A stretch of 52,277 nucleotides of DNA. Origin: JBOGZD01 sp050697155. GTDB lineage: Bacteria > Actinomycetota > Thermoleophilia > Solirubrobacterales > 70-9. The translations under genes and the position numbers were made by a program. This document shows positions 7,783 through 16,081 of this stretch, in pieces (the first letter of the stretch is position 1; each line of letters starts with the position of its first letter). The stretch lies in the NCBI GenBank assembly GCA_050697155.1, contig JBOGZD010000004.1, forward strand, positions 1 to 52,277, in the 5' to 3' direction. The notes below the pieces were generated by a model. The model worked only from the letters and a program-made list of their open reading frames with translations. It was not told the origin of the DNA and ran no database searches.

Positions 7783-9212
7783 CCCACCGCGGCGCGGCGG
7801 CGCTTCAGCGCCGCCTCGTCGAGCGGCAGGGTGACCACGAAGCGCGCCCCGCCTGCCGGCGAGCTGCCTGCGACGACGTCGCCGCCGTGGGAGAGGGCGA
7901 CCGCCTTGACGATCGCAAGCCCGAGCCCGGTGCCCGAGTCGATCGCGGTGTCTGCGGGCCCGCTGCCGCGGACGAAGCGGGAGAAGATCACCTCGCCCAG
8001 CTCGGGCGGCAGCCCGGGACCGTCGTCGGAGACGTCGAGCACGGCGGTGCCGTCACGGCGCTCGACCGACAACCGCACGGCCGTGCCGTCGGGCGTGTGG
8101 CTGACCGCGTTCTCGAGCAGGTTGAGGACGAGCCGGTGCAGGTCGTCGGGGTTGCCGTCGATCGGCACCGGGTCGCCGTTGATCGCGATGGTGAGCTCGT
8201 GGTCGCGGGCGACCGGGCCGACCTCGGCTAGCGCACCGGCGGCGATCTCGCTCAGGTCGCAGCTCCGCCGCGGTCCCGAGCGCCCGGCGTCGGCGCGAGC
8301 GAGCAGCAGCAGGTCGGAGACCAGTCGCCGCATCCGCCGCGAGGAGCCGAGCGCGCCCTCGACCATCTCGAGTTCCTCCGAGCTCTCCCCGGTCTCGGCG
8401 AGGCGGGCGTGGAGCAGCTCCAGGTTGGCGAGCACGCTGGTCAGCGGGGTGCGCAGCTCGTGCGAGGCGTCGGCGACGAACTCGCGCTGGGCCTGGATCA
8501 TCTGCTCGGTCTCGCCGCGGGCGGCATCGAGGCCGCGGAGCATCTGGTCGAGCGTCGCGGCCAGCTCGGCGACCTCGTCCTCGGTCTCGGGCATCGGCAG
8601 CCGCTTCGACGGGTCGCGCGTGCTGGTGATCTCCCGCGCGGCCGCGGTCAGCGAGGAGATCGGGCTCATCGCGCGACCGGCGACCAGGACGCCGCCGAGC
8701 CCGGCGAGCACCGTGCCGCCGAGCACCCCGCCGGCGAGGAAGAGCCAGAGCCGGCCGATGGTCTCGTCGAGGGAGCTCGCATCGCGACCGTACTGGAGGT
8801 AAACGGGGCCTCCGATCGAGGCCGAGTTCATGACCGCCGAGGCGACCTCGTAGTCACCGACGCGGTGGACGTCCTCGGTGGGCTCGCCCAGCGGCGGCGC
8901 ATTCAGCGTTACCGGCACCGACCCCTGGTCGTTGGTGATCCGCGCGACCCCCTCGCCCCCGAGGTACATCTCGCTGAGGTCGGGGCGGGTTCTGAGCTGC
9001 AGGCCGCCGGCCGAGGTCGGCAGCAGGTTGGTGGTGGCGGCCAGCTCCGCAGCGTCGGCCTGGACCTCGTCCCGAAAGTCGTCCTTGAGCTTGTTGCTGA
9101 CCAGCCGCCCGACGATCAGGGCGAAGGCGACCAGGATCACCAGGGTGAGCCCCGCTGAGACCCCGGCGATCCGCCAGCGCACGGGCCAGTGGCGAAAGGA
9201 GAGGCCCTTCAC
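7779..9212 (-). CDS. Two-component sensor histidine kinase
   Basis: 477-aa membrane kinase. TM1 spans about residues 15-38, an extracytoplasmic sensor about 40-153, TM2 about 154-180, then a HAMP domain (about 180-232). The HisKA domain has phospho-accepting H251 in ASHELRTP. The ATPase domain has the N-box NLLENAVSH (364-372), G1 DDGPGLP (396-402) and G2 GTGLGLAI (427-434). GTG 9212 overlaps the TGA of the upstream response regulator, so the two are translationally coupled. A much longer open frame to 10694 only reads through the regulator region in another frame. The signal is unknown. Confidence 0.95.
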   Translation of the reverse strand: MKGLSFRHWPVRWRIAGVSAGLTLVILVAFALIVGRLVSNKLKDDFRDEVQADAAELAATTNLLPTSAGGLQLRTRPDLSEMYLGGEGVARITNDQGSVPVTLNAPPLGEPTEDVHRVGDYEVASAVMNSASIGGPVYLQYGRDASSLDETIGRLWLFLAGGVLGGTVLAGLGGVLVAGRAMSPISSLTAAAREITSTRDPSKRLPMPETEDEVAELAATLDQMLRGLDAARGETEQMIQAQREFVADASHELRTPLTSVLANLELLHARLAETGESSEELEMVEGALGSSRRMRRLVSDLLLLARADAGRSGPRRSCDLSEIAAGALAEVGPVARDHELTIAINGDPVPIDGNPDDLHRLVLNLLENAVSHTPDGTAVRLSVERRDGTAVLDVSDDGPGLPPELGEVIFSRFVRGSGPADTAIDSGTGLGLAIVKAVALSHGGDVVAGSSPAGGARFVVTLPLDEAALKRRRAAVG

Positions 9213-9907
9213 GGCACGCGCAGGACGTAGCCGGCGCCGCGCTTGGTGTGCAGCAGCCGCGACTCGCCGTCCTGCTCGAGCTTGCGGCGCAGATTGGAGA
9301 TGAAGACGTCGATCGTGTTCGTCATCGCCGCCGGGTCGTAGCCCCAGACCTCCTCCAGCAGCCGCTCGCGGGAGACGATCAGGCGCTCGTTGCGCATCAG
9401 GTGCTCCAGCAGCTCGAACTCGCGGTTGGTGAGATCGACCTGGCGCTCGCCACGGATCACCTCGCGGGTATCGGGGTTGAGGCGCAGGTCGCCGACCACC
9501 AGCGCCGCGCTGCCGCGCGGCGGTCGGCGGCGCATCAGCGCCCGCATCCGGGCGAGCAGCTCCTGGCGCTCGAACGGCTTGACCAGGTAGTCGTCGGCGC
9601 CGGAGTCGAGCCCCTCGACGCGGTCGTCGATGTCGGCCCGCGCTGTGAGGATCAGGATCGGCACGTCGGACTCGGCGCGCAGGCGGCGGGAGACCTCGAT
9701 CCCGTCGAGGTCCGGCAGGCCGAGGTCGAGGATCACCAGGTCGGGGACGAACTCCTCCGCGACCCGCAACGCATCGAACCCGTCGCCCGTCGAGCGCACG
9801 TCGTGGCCCTCCTGGCGCAGGGTGCGGCGCAGGACCTCGGCGATCGCCTCGTCGTCCTCGACTACGAGCACGCGGCCCGATGTGCCGTCGCTTGCGAGCA
9901 TCGCCAC
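9209..9907 (-). CDS. OmpR-family response regulator
   Basis: 232 aa. The receiver domain is at residues 12-125, with the acidic pair EDD (17-19), phospho-acceptor D61 in VILDLGLPD, the switch Thr in LTARAD and Lys in VKPFER. The C-terminal winged-helix DNA-binding domain runs from about 135 to 232, ending in the typical TKRGAGYVLRVP. The start is GTG 9907, and an in-frame ATG lies two codons later at 9901. It is first in the operon with the downstream kinase. The 97-bp gap to the divergent ftsK probably carries both promoters. Confidence 0.95.
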   Translation of the reverse strand: MAMLASDGTSGRVLVVEDDEAIAEVLRRTLRQEGHDVRSTGDGFDALRVAEEFVPDLVILDLGLPDLDGIEVSRRLRAESDVPILILTARADIDDRVEGLDSGADDYLVKPFERQELLARMRALMRRRPPRGSAALVVGDLRLNPDTREVIRGERQVDLTNREFELLEHLMRNERLIVSRERLLEEVWGYDPAAMTNTIDVFISNLRRKLEQDGESRLLHTKRGAGYVLRVP

Positions 9908-10004
9908 AAGGGTAGAACGGGCTGGGCTCCCGGGCCGAATTCTTTATCGCCCGTTTAGCGGCGCAGCGCGCAGGGGACCGCTCACGGGCGTCGAAGTCCG
10001 CCTC

Positions 10005-12467
10005 GTGGACCTTCCCTGGCAGCGAGCCAAGGGCCGGCGTCGCTCGCCGTCGCGGGCTCGGCACGCTGCCGGCCGGCGCTCGCAGGCCTACCGCGACCGG
10101 GCCCGCGAGCGGCGCGCCGAATTCGCCGAGCGGCTCGAGCAGCGCCACTACGACGTGATCGGCCTGGCGCTGGTCGCAGCCGGGGTCTATCTCTCGTTCG
10201 TCCTCTATCTCGGTTGGGACGGCGGACAGGTCGGCGGCTGGAGCGAGACCGCGCTCGAGCACGTCGCGGGCCGGGTCGCCTACGTGGTCCCGGTCGCGCT
10301 CGTCGCCTGGGGCGCAGCGTTGACGGCGCGCCCGATGCTGCGCGCGCCCTCGGCGCTCAATGCCGGCGGAGTGCTTGTCCTGCTCGCGCTGCTGCTCGCC
10401 TTCGCCGCACAGACGGCCGGGCTCGGGCCCGACCGCCCGCTTCGCCACGAGTACTTCGAGCCCCGCTACATGACCGCGCACGGCGGGGCGGTGGGCGAGG
10501 CGCTCTACTGGTCGTCGACCACCCTCTTCCAGCGCCTCGGCACCCACATCCTCGCCGTGCTGATGCTGGTCTCGGGCATGTTGCTGCTGACCGGCACCAC
10601 GATCGCCCAGATCGCCGGGGCAACCGGGAGCGCCTTCCGCCGCGCCGGCACCGGCACCCGCGAGGTGATGCGCACCGCGCGCACCCAGCGCCATGACGGC
10701 CAGGCATGGGGCGAAGTCCCCGGGGATGGGATCGAGATCACCCGCGCGACCGAGCCCTTCGCGACCGAGCCGCTGGCCCCTGATCCCACGGTTGAGAGCG
10801 ACGACGCCGAAGAGGCTGAACCGGTCTGGGAAGAGGATCCCGCCGAAGAACCAACGCGCGAACCAAACGAGAACGTGGAGCCTGACGGGGACGTCGCTAG
10901 GACGCCGATGGGCAACCGCCGCGACGGCGGGGTCACGGCGTCCGAGGAGATCGCCTACTCACCGCCGCCGCAGAAGGCGCTCGAGCGGGGCAAGGCCGAC
11001 CCGGGTCCAGACGTGCGCGATCGCGAGGCGGTGGCGAAGGCGCTGCTCGAGTCGCTGCGCCACTTCGGGATCGAGGCCCGCCTGCTTGGCACCGTCAGCG
11101 GGCCGCACGTGAGCCGCTATGAGCTCCAGCTCGCACCGGGGACCAAGGTGTCGAAGGTCGCCCAGCTGAAGGACGACCTCGCCTACGCCCTCGCCTCGAC
11201 CGAGATCCGCATCCTCGCCCCGATCCCGGGCAAGAAGGCGGTCGGGGTCGAGGTGCCCAACTCGCGCCGGCGCCTTGTCCGCCTCGGCGACATCTACGAC
11301 GGCCGCCCGCAGAGCGCTTCGCCGCTGGTCGCCTGGCTGGGCAAGGACGTCGCGGGCAACGCTGTCTCGACCGACCTCGCCCCGATGCCGCACGCGCTCG
11401 TCGCCGGCACCACCGGCTCGGGCAAGTCGGGATGCATCAACGCGATGCTCTGCTCGGTGCTGATGCACGCCTCCCCGAATGAGGTGCGGCTGGTGCTGGT
11501 CGACCCGAAGCGGGTCGAGCTCAACCACTACGAGCGCCTCCCGCACCTGCTGACGCCGGTGGTGACCAATCCCCGGCTTGCCGCGAACGTGCTCGCCAAC
11601 CTGATCGGCGAGATGGAGAGCCGCTACGCGGTGATGGGCGAGGTCCGCGCGCGCAACCTGGTCGAGCTCAACCGGGCGCGCAAGCGAGCGGGCGAGCCTC
11701 CGCTGCCCTACATCCTCTGCGTGATCGACGAGCTCGCCGACCTGATGATGGTCGCACCGGCCGAGGTCGAGGACTCGATCATCCGCCTGGCGCAGAAGTC
11801 GCGCGCGGTCGGGATCCACCTCGTGCTCGCGACCCAACGCCCCTCGACCGACGTGATCACCGGGACGATCAAGGTCAACATCCCGGCGCGGATCGCATTC
11901 TCGGTCGCCTCCCAGGTCGACTCGCGGGTGATCCTCGACCAGGGTGGGGCCGAGACCCTCCTCGGCCAGGGCGACATGCTCTTCCGCCCCGTCGGGACCT
12001 CGAAGCTGCAGCGGATCCAGGGCGCCTTCGTGACCGAGGAGGAGATCGCGCGCATCTGCCGCCACTGGGCGAGCCAGGGCGAGCCCGAGTTCGACGAGGA
12101 GCTGCTCGAGGCGCGGGTCGAGCCCGAGGGCGAGGGAGGCGAGGGCGAGTTCTCACCCGACGAGGACGACCTGCTCGCCGACGCGGCGCGGATCGTGGTC
12201 GAGTCCGAGACCGCCTCGGTGTCGATGCTCCAGCGCCGGCTGCGGGTCGGCTACACGCGCGCGGGGCGGTTGATCGACATGCTCGAGCGCCGCGGGATCA
12301 TCTCCGGCTACGAGGGCTCCAAGCCGCGCCAGGTGCTGGTGTCGATGTCCGACCTGCCGCGGCTGCTCGACCGCCTCGGCGGCGAGATGGTCGAGGCCGC
12401 GGATGGCGAGCCGGAAGCGGACAAGCATCCGGTGGGGGACGTCCCGGGCCCGCCGGCCGAGGTCTAG
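10005..12467 (+). CDS. ftsK: DNA translocase FtsK/SpoIIIE
   Basis: Septum-anchored DNA pump for chromosome segregation, 820 aa. A basic N-terminus is followed by four hydrophobic helices (about nt 10150-10630), an acidic linker, then the motor. Walker A GTTGSGKSG is near residue 470, Walker B LCVIDELAD near 570, and TQRPSTDVITG and the RVILDQGGAETLLGQGDM block follow. The C-terminal winged-helix gamma domain (about 728-805) holds RVGYTRAGRLIDMLERRGI. GTG 10005 is chosen because the frame upstream overlaps the divergent regulator and lacks family character. A rodZ-like gene follows 43 bp later. Confidence 0.95.
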   Translation: MDLPWQRAKGRRRSPSRARHAAGRRSQAYRDRARERRAEFAERLEQRHYDVIGLALVAAGVYLSFVLYLGWDGGQVGGWSETALEHVAGRVAYVVPVALVAWGAALTARPMLRAPSALNAGGVLVLLALLLAFAAQTAGLGPDRPLRHEYFEPRYMTAHGGAVGEALYWSSTTLFQRLGTHILAVLMLVSGMLLLTGTTIAQIAGATGSAFRRAGTGTREVMRTARTQRHDGQAWGEVPGDGIEITRATEPFATEPLAPDPTVESDDAEEAEPVWEEDPAEEPTREPNENVEPDGDVARTPMGNRRDGGVTASEEIAYSPPPQKALERGKADPGPDVRDREAVAKALLESLRHFGIEARLLGTVSGPHVSRYELQLAPGTKVSKVAQLKDDLAYALASTEIRILAPIPGKKAVGVEVPNSRRRLVRLGDIYDGRPQSASPLVAWLGKDVAGNAVSTDLAPMPHALVAGTTGSGKSGCINAMLCSVLMHASPNEVRLVLVDPKRVELNHYERLPHLLTPVVTNPRLAANVLANLIGEMESRYAVMGEVRARNLVELNRARKRAGEPPLPYILCVIDELADLMMVAPAEVEDSIIRLAQKSRAVGIHLVLATQRPSTDVITGTIKVNIPARIAFSVASQVDSRVILDQGGAETLLGQGDMLFRPVGTSKLQRIQGAFVTEEEIARICRHWASQGEPEFDEELLEARVEPEGEGGEGEFSPDEDDLLADAARIVVESETASVSMLQRRLRVGYTRAGRLIDMLERRGIISGYEGSKPRQVLVSMSDLPRLLDRLGGEMVEAADGEPEADKHPVGDVPGPPAEV

Positions 12468-12510
12468 CGCCCGGCTCGCTCCGGGCGATCCGGCGACAAT
12501 ACGCGTCGCG

Positions 12511-13344
12511 ATGTCCGCCGGCGACGCCGCAGAGATGCAGATCGGCCGCGTGCTGAAGGAGGCGCGCACGCGTGCCGGGCTCGACGTGCGCACGGTCGAG
12601 GAGCAGACCAAGATCCGGGTCAAGTACCTGCGTGCGCTCGAGGACGAGCAGTGGGAGGTGCTGCCGAGCCCCGCGTACGCGAAGGGCTTCCTGCGCACCT
12701 ACGCCCAGGTGCTCGGGCTCGATGGCGAGGCGCTCGTTGACGAGTTCCGCCGCCAGGTCGAGCTCGAGCGCGGCGAGCCCGCGTACCCGCTCGGCGATCA
12801 GGTGCCCGAGCGCCGCCGGCGCCCCGGCGAGCCGCTCGGTGGCGGCGGGCCGAGCTGGCGGCCGCTGCTGATCGGCGCCGCGGTGCTGGTCGTGGGTGTC
12901 CTGCTCGTGCTCGGGATCACCGGAGGCGATGACGAGGGGGAGGGTGGGGGGCGCGACGACCCGAGGCGCGAGGCGCGCCAGGAGCGGCGCGAGGAGCGGC
13001 GTCAGGAGCGCCGCCGCGAGCAGCGACGGGCGGCCGCCGAGGCGGAGGCCGAGAAGGTGGCGCTCGAGCTCGACATCGTCTCCCCGGTCACGGTTTGCCT
13101 GCTGGGACCGGACAACGAGGAGCTGATCGACGGTCAGGTGCTCGCCGCGGGGACCACCGAGGGGCCTTTCAACGCCGAGCGCTTCCAACTTCGCTTCCCC
13201 TCCGGCTACGACCGCGAGTTCTTCGAGTTACGCCTCGGCGGCGAGCGGGTGCGGGTCCCCGAGACCCAGGGGCCGACCGCGTTCTCGATCACCGCGCCGG
13301 GGAAGGTTCGGCGGGCGCCAGAGCCGGGCCTCGAGTGCCCGTGA
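12511..13344 (+). CDS. RodZ-like HTH transmembrane protein
   Basis: 277 aa. A Cro/C1-type helix-turn-helix of the RodZ class is at residues 9-80, with the characteristic KYLRALE..W..LPSPAYAKGFLRTYA. A single TM helix follows at about 117-137. After it come a highly charged Arg/Glu segment (148-182), likely coiled coil, and a C-terminal beta-rich domain like DUF4115 (about 185-277). In RodZ the HTH contacts MreB. No mreB is in view, so a role in cell shape is inference. ATG 12511 is preferred, and ATG 12535 is an alternative. The stop overlaps cinA. Confidence 0.85.
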   Translation: MSAGDAAEMQIGRVLKEARTRAGLDVRTVEEQTKIRVKYLRALEDEQWEVLPSPAYAKGFLRTYAQVLGLDGEALVDEFRRQVELERGEPAYPLGDQVPERRRRPGEPLGGGGPSWRPLLIGAAVLVVGVLLVLGITGGDDEGEGGGRDDPRREARQERREERRQERRREQRRAAAEAEAEKVALELDIVSPVTVCLLGPDNEELIDGQVLAAGTTEGPFNAERFQLRFPSGYDREFFELRLGGERVRVPETQGPTAFSITAPGKVRRAPEPGLECP

Positions 13345-14633
13345 GTCCGGCCCCGGGCGTTCGCGCCGGCATCCTCGTCACGGGGACCGAGGTCATAACC
13401 GGGCGGATCCGGGACCGCAACGGGCCTTGGATCTCGGAGCGCCTCGGCGAGCTCGGGGTCGAGGTCGCCCACATCCTCACCGTCGCCGACCGCCCGGCGG
13501 ACCTCGAGGCGGGGCTGCGCTTCCTCGCCGTCGAACGGTGCGACCTGGTCGTCACCAGCGGCGGACTCGGCCCGACCGCAGACGACCTCACGGCCGAGAT
13601 CGTCGGCCGCTTCGCCGGGCTCGAGATGGTGCTCGACGAGGGCATGGAGCGCAAGATCGCGCGGATCATCGCCCGGTTCGCACGGCGGTTTCGCTTCGAC
13701 CCCGAGGCGCTGCGAGCGGCGAATCGAAAGCAGGCGATGGTGCCCAGGGGAGCGGCGACCGTCGATCCGGCGGGGACCGCGCCGGGCCTGGTGGTCGCGG
13801 TCGAGGGCGGGCCGACGGTGATCGTCATGCCCGGCCCTCCCCGCGAGCTCCAGGCGATGTGGCCGCAGGCGCTCGGCACCGACGAGGCACGCGCGGTGCT
13901 CAATCGCGCCGAGCCCTACGGCCGCCAGACGCTGCGGATGTTCGGAATCCCGGAGTCCGAGATCGCCCAGTCGCTGCGCGAGATCGGCTCAGACCTCGAC
14001 CTCGACCCGCTCGAGATCACCACCTGCCTGCGCCGCGGCGAGATCGAGATCGACGTCCGCCACCGACCCGGCGCCGAGGAGGTCGCGCGCCGGTTGATGG
14101 ACCGGCTCGCCGACCGCCACGAGCGCTTCGTCTTCAGCCGTGATGGATCGACGATCGACGAGCAGGTCGCGGCGTTGCTGCGCGACCGGCGGCGGATCGG
14201 CCTGGCCGAGTCGTGCACCGCGGGGCTGCTGGCGGCGCGGCTCGCCGAGCCTCCGGGGGCCTCGGACTACCTCGCCGGCGGCGTCGTCTCCTACTCGAAC
14301 GAGTCGAAGACGGAGCTGCTCGGGGTGCCGGCGGAGCTGATCGAGCGCCATGGGGCGGTCTCGCCCGAGATCGCGGAAGCGATGGCAGACGGGGCGATCG
14401 AGCGCTTCGAGGCCGGCCTCGGGGTCGGCATCACCGGGATCGCGGGCCCGGAGGGAGGCTCGAGGGAGAAGCCGGTCGGCTACGTCTGCGTCTGCGTGAA
14501 GATCGAGGCGGGCCCGACGCTCGCTCGCGATTCGGTGATCCCCGGCGACCGGGTCGAGATCAAGGACCGCTCCTGCACCCTGGCGTTGCACCTGATCCGC
14601 CGCCTGCTGCTCGGCGAGGACCTCCCGCTCTGA
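13341..14633 (+). CDS. cinA: CinA family nicotinamide-nucleotide amidase
   Basis: 430 aa, two domains. The N-terminal MoCF/COG1058 domain (about 5-170) has LVTGTEVITG and VVTSGGLGPTADD. The C-terminal CinA domain (about 270-430) has GLAESCTAGLLAARL with the catalytic Ser, GGVVSYSNESK, and GVGITGIAGPEGGS. The family deamidates nicotinamide mononucleotide in pyridine nucleotide salvage and is often near recA, here 2 kb downstream. GTG 13341 overlaps the upstream TGA. Confidence 0.93.
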   Translation: MSPAPGVRAGILVTGTEVITGRIRDRNGPWISERLGELGVEVAHILTVADRPADLEAGLRFLAVERCDLVVTSGGLGPTADDLTAEIVGRFAGLEMVLDEGMERKIARIIARFARRFRFDPEALRAANRKQAMVPRGAATVDPAGTAPGLVVAVEGGPTVIVMPGPPRELQAMWPQALGTDEARAVLNRAEPYGRQTLRMFGIPESEIAQSLREIGSDLDLDPLEITTCLRRGEIEIDVRHRPGAEEVARRLMDRLADRHERFVFSRDGSTIDEQVAALLRDRRRIGLAESCTAGLLAARLAEPPGASDYLAGGVVSYSNESKTELLGVPAELIERHGAVSPEIAEAMADGAIERFEAGLGVGITGIAGPEGGSREKPVGYVCVCVKIEAGPTLARDSVIPGDRVEIKDRSCTLALHLIRRLLLGEDLPL

Positions 14634-14657
14634 GCGCGGGGCAGTACGCTGGCCTCG

Positions 14658-14975
14658 GTGGACGCCCTAGCCTTGCTCGCCGAGTCGAAGATCCGTGCCG
14701 CGATGGCACAGGGCGAGTTCGACGACCTGCCCGGCCACGGAAAGCCGCTTCGGCTCGAGGACCTCTCGCGGGTGCCCGCGGAGCTCCGCATGGGCTTCAA
14801 GCTCCTGCGCAACGCTGGATGCCTGCCGCCGGAGCTTGAGGCGCGCCAGGAAGCCGCCAGGCTCGGCACGCTCCTCGCTGCGACGGGCGACCCGAGGGAG
14901 CGGGCGCGGCTATCCCGCCTGCGGGCCGACGCGGAGCTGCGCTACCAGTTGCTCGTCGAGCGCCGGCAGCGCTGA
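14658..14975 (+). CDS. DUF1992 (DnaJ homologue subfamily C member 28-like) protein
   Basis: 105-aa soluble protein. The conserved segment AESKIRAAMAQGEFDDLPGHGKPL (residues 8-31) is the signature of DUF1992, a domain of unknown function also found in DNAJC28. The rest is helical and basic. The GTG start lies 24 bp after cinA, with only a weak upstream ribosome site. It is probably the last gene of the ftsK-cinA run. Molecular role unknown. Confidence 0.8.
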   Translation: MDALALLAESKIRAAMAQGEFDDLPGHGKPLRLEDLSRVPAELRMGFKLLRNAGCLPPELEARQEAARLGTLLAATGDPRERARLSRLRADAELRYQLLVERRQR

Positions 14976-15018
14976 CTGCCGCATAAAGGGCGTCCGGCTC
15001 TGCCGCCCCGGAACGGGG

Positions 15019-15222
15019 TCAGGTGAGCCGAAAGTGGCCCGTGTTCTCCTCGTCGTCACGGACCTTCTCCAGCCGGCCTGCCTTACGTGCCTGGACGAAC
15101 GCCTGCTTTAGCTCGGGCTTCTCGACGCCCAGCTGACTCGCAACGTCGGCTCGGGTGAACTCCTCCTGGCTGAGCTCCTGCGCGGCCTTCACGAGTTGAT
15201 CTGCCGTGATCGTCACTTTCAT
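15019..15222 (-). CDS. Small HTH-like conserved hypothetical protein
   Basis: 67 aa, beginning MKVTITADQLVKAAQ. The central part (about 15-50) has the helix pattern of a small winged-helix or Lsr2/H-NS-tail-like fold (TRADVASQLGVEKPELKQAF), and the end is acidic, then HFRLT. AAGGAG lies 3 nt before the ATG, which is very close. The GTG at codon 3 would have ideal spacing and may be the real start. It follows the 62-aa gene by 19 bp, so the two probably form an operon. Function not recognised. Confidence 0.6.
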   Translation of the reverse strand: MKVTITADQLVKAAQELSQEEFTRADVASQLGVEKPELKQAFVQARKAGRLEKVRDDEENTGHFRLT

Positions 15223-15241
15223 CTTCTCCTTGGTCGTCCTG

Positions 15242-15430
15242 TCAGTTGCACTCGGGCACGGTGGCTGCCCGCCGGAGTCGAGTCGCCGCTCGCTTGCTGG
15301 AACCCTCGAGCTCGCGCAGACGGGCCGGATCGGTGGGTTTCGGTCCGTAGGCCCTCGCCTTGTAGAGCTGGAAACGCTCGCGCGCATATCGGGCTTCAGC
15401 CTCGAGCCTGCGCAGCTCCTCGTCACTCAT
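15242..15430 (-). CDS. Small charged helical hypothetical protein
   Basis: 62 aa, MSDEELRRLEAEARYARERF..., almost entirely predicted helix with heptad-like Leu/Ala spacing up to about residue 50, so it may form a coiled coil. An AGAGG ribosome site sits 6 nt before ATG 15430. A longer in-frame ATG at 15535 adds sequence with no protein character and was not used. It heads a two-gene unit with the 67-aa HTH-like gene. The pairing of a small helical protein with a small HTH-like protein recalls toxin-antitoxin modules, but neither half matches a family I know. Confidence 0.6.
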   Translation of the reverse strand: MSDEELRRLEAEARYARERFQLYKARAYGPKPTDPARLRELEGSSKRAATRLRRAATVPECN

Positions 15431-15545
15431 GCTTGCCTCTTTCTCGCGTCCCTCTCCGGCGTTGCTCGAAGGGCAGAGGGAAACGTGAAGATCCCAGCGG
15501 GCACCACCTACGGTAGCGGCTCGGCCCCATCGCACTCGTGGGACC

Positions 15546-15745
15546 CTAGTCGGTGGCGCTGACCAGCCCGACCACGTGGCCCTCGGGGTCGCTGACGTGA
15601 GCGATCACGGGCTCGGTCCCCGGGACCTCGTCCGGGCCCATCGCCCGCTTCCCGCCGAGGCTTTCGGCGTTGGCGATCGCGGCCTGCCCTTGAGCTTGTC
15701 ACCGTCGCTTCCGACCACCTCGAAATGGACCACCGGCTGTCCCAT
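15546..15745 (-). pseudogene. Deleted VOC/glyoxalase-fold gene
   Basis: The N-terminus MGQPVVHFEVVGSDGDKLK (start 15745) is a perfect opening for a VOC-family protein of about 120 aa. The C-terminal part (AESLGGKRAMGPDEVPGTEPVIAHVSDPEGHVVGLV) is equally typical but lies in another frame and ends at TAG 15546-15548. The span is 200 bp, not a multiple of three, so an internal deletion of roughly 60-70 codons with a frameshift has joined the two ends. An AGGAGAG ribosome site still precedes the start. Decay looks recent because both ends remain well conserved. Confidence 0.8.
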
Positions 15746-15850
15746 GCGGCTCTCCTTTCGCGCCGGGCGTGCCGGCGTCGTTTGCTCAACCGATAAGACC
15801 ACGGGGGCGACGAAAGCTAATCGGTGATCTCGTCGCGCGTGCGGGTCTCG

Positions 15851-15988
15851 TCAGCCGGCCCGGGCGAGGTCTACCGCTGCCGCGAGAAGCAGGGTTCCCG
15901 CCCAGCCGTTGACGGGATCGAAGGTCAGCGCTTCGGAGCCGCCGACGTTGTTGGCGACGAACCAGATCACGAACCAGGCCAAGGTCAT
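15851..15988 (-). CDS. 45-aa small membrane protein
   Basis: Short frame starting ATG 15988 with a clear GGAGGG ribosome site 6 nt upstream and ending at TGA 15851-15853. It encodes MTLAWFVIWFVANNVGG, a turn GSEALTFDPVNGW, then AGTLLLAAAVDLARAG: two short hydrophobic segments linked by a polar loop. Third codon positions are GC-biased like its neighbours. It diverges from thpR across 93 bp. I recall similar small actinobacterial proteins with an LTFDPVN loop, but function is unknown. Confidence 0.65.
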   Translation of the reverse strand: MTLAWFVIWFVANNVGGSEALTFDPVNGWAGTLLLAAAVDLARAG

Positions 15989-16081
15989 GTCAACCCTCCA
16001 GAGGCCCTTCGACGCGGTCGTGTCGCACTCTAGTCGCGAACTGCGCGTCGCCGGCCCGATCTCGCGTCGTAGCGTTCAGGC

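Noticed and set aside
7779..10694. 971-codon open frame on the minus strand
   Set aside because: Only the part below 9212 is protein-like (the histidine kinase). The rest is a shifted reading of the response regulator and the antisense of ftsK, open because of GC bias.
15605..15802. Apparent 65-aa intact protein containing the VOC N-terminus
   Set aside because: After GDKLK the frame becomes low-information Pro/Arg/Ser sequence while the true VOC C-terminus sits in another frame, so it is a pseudogene.
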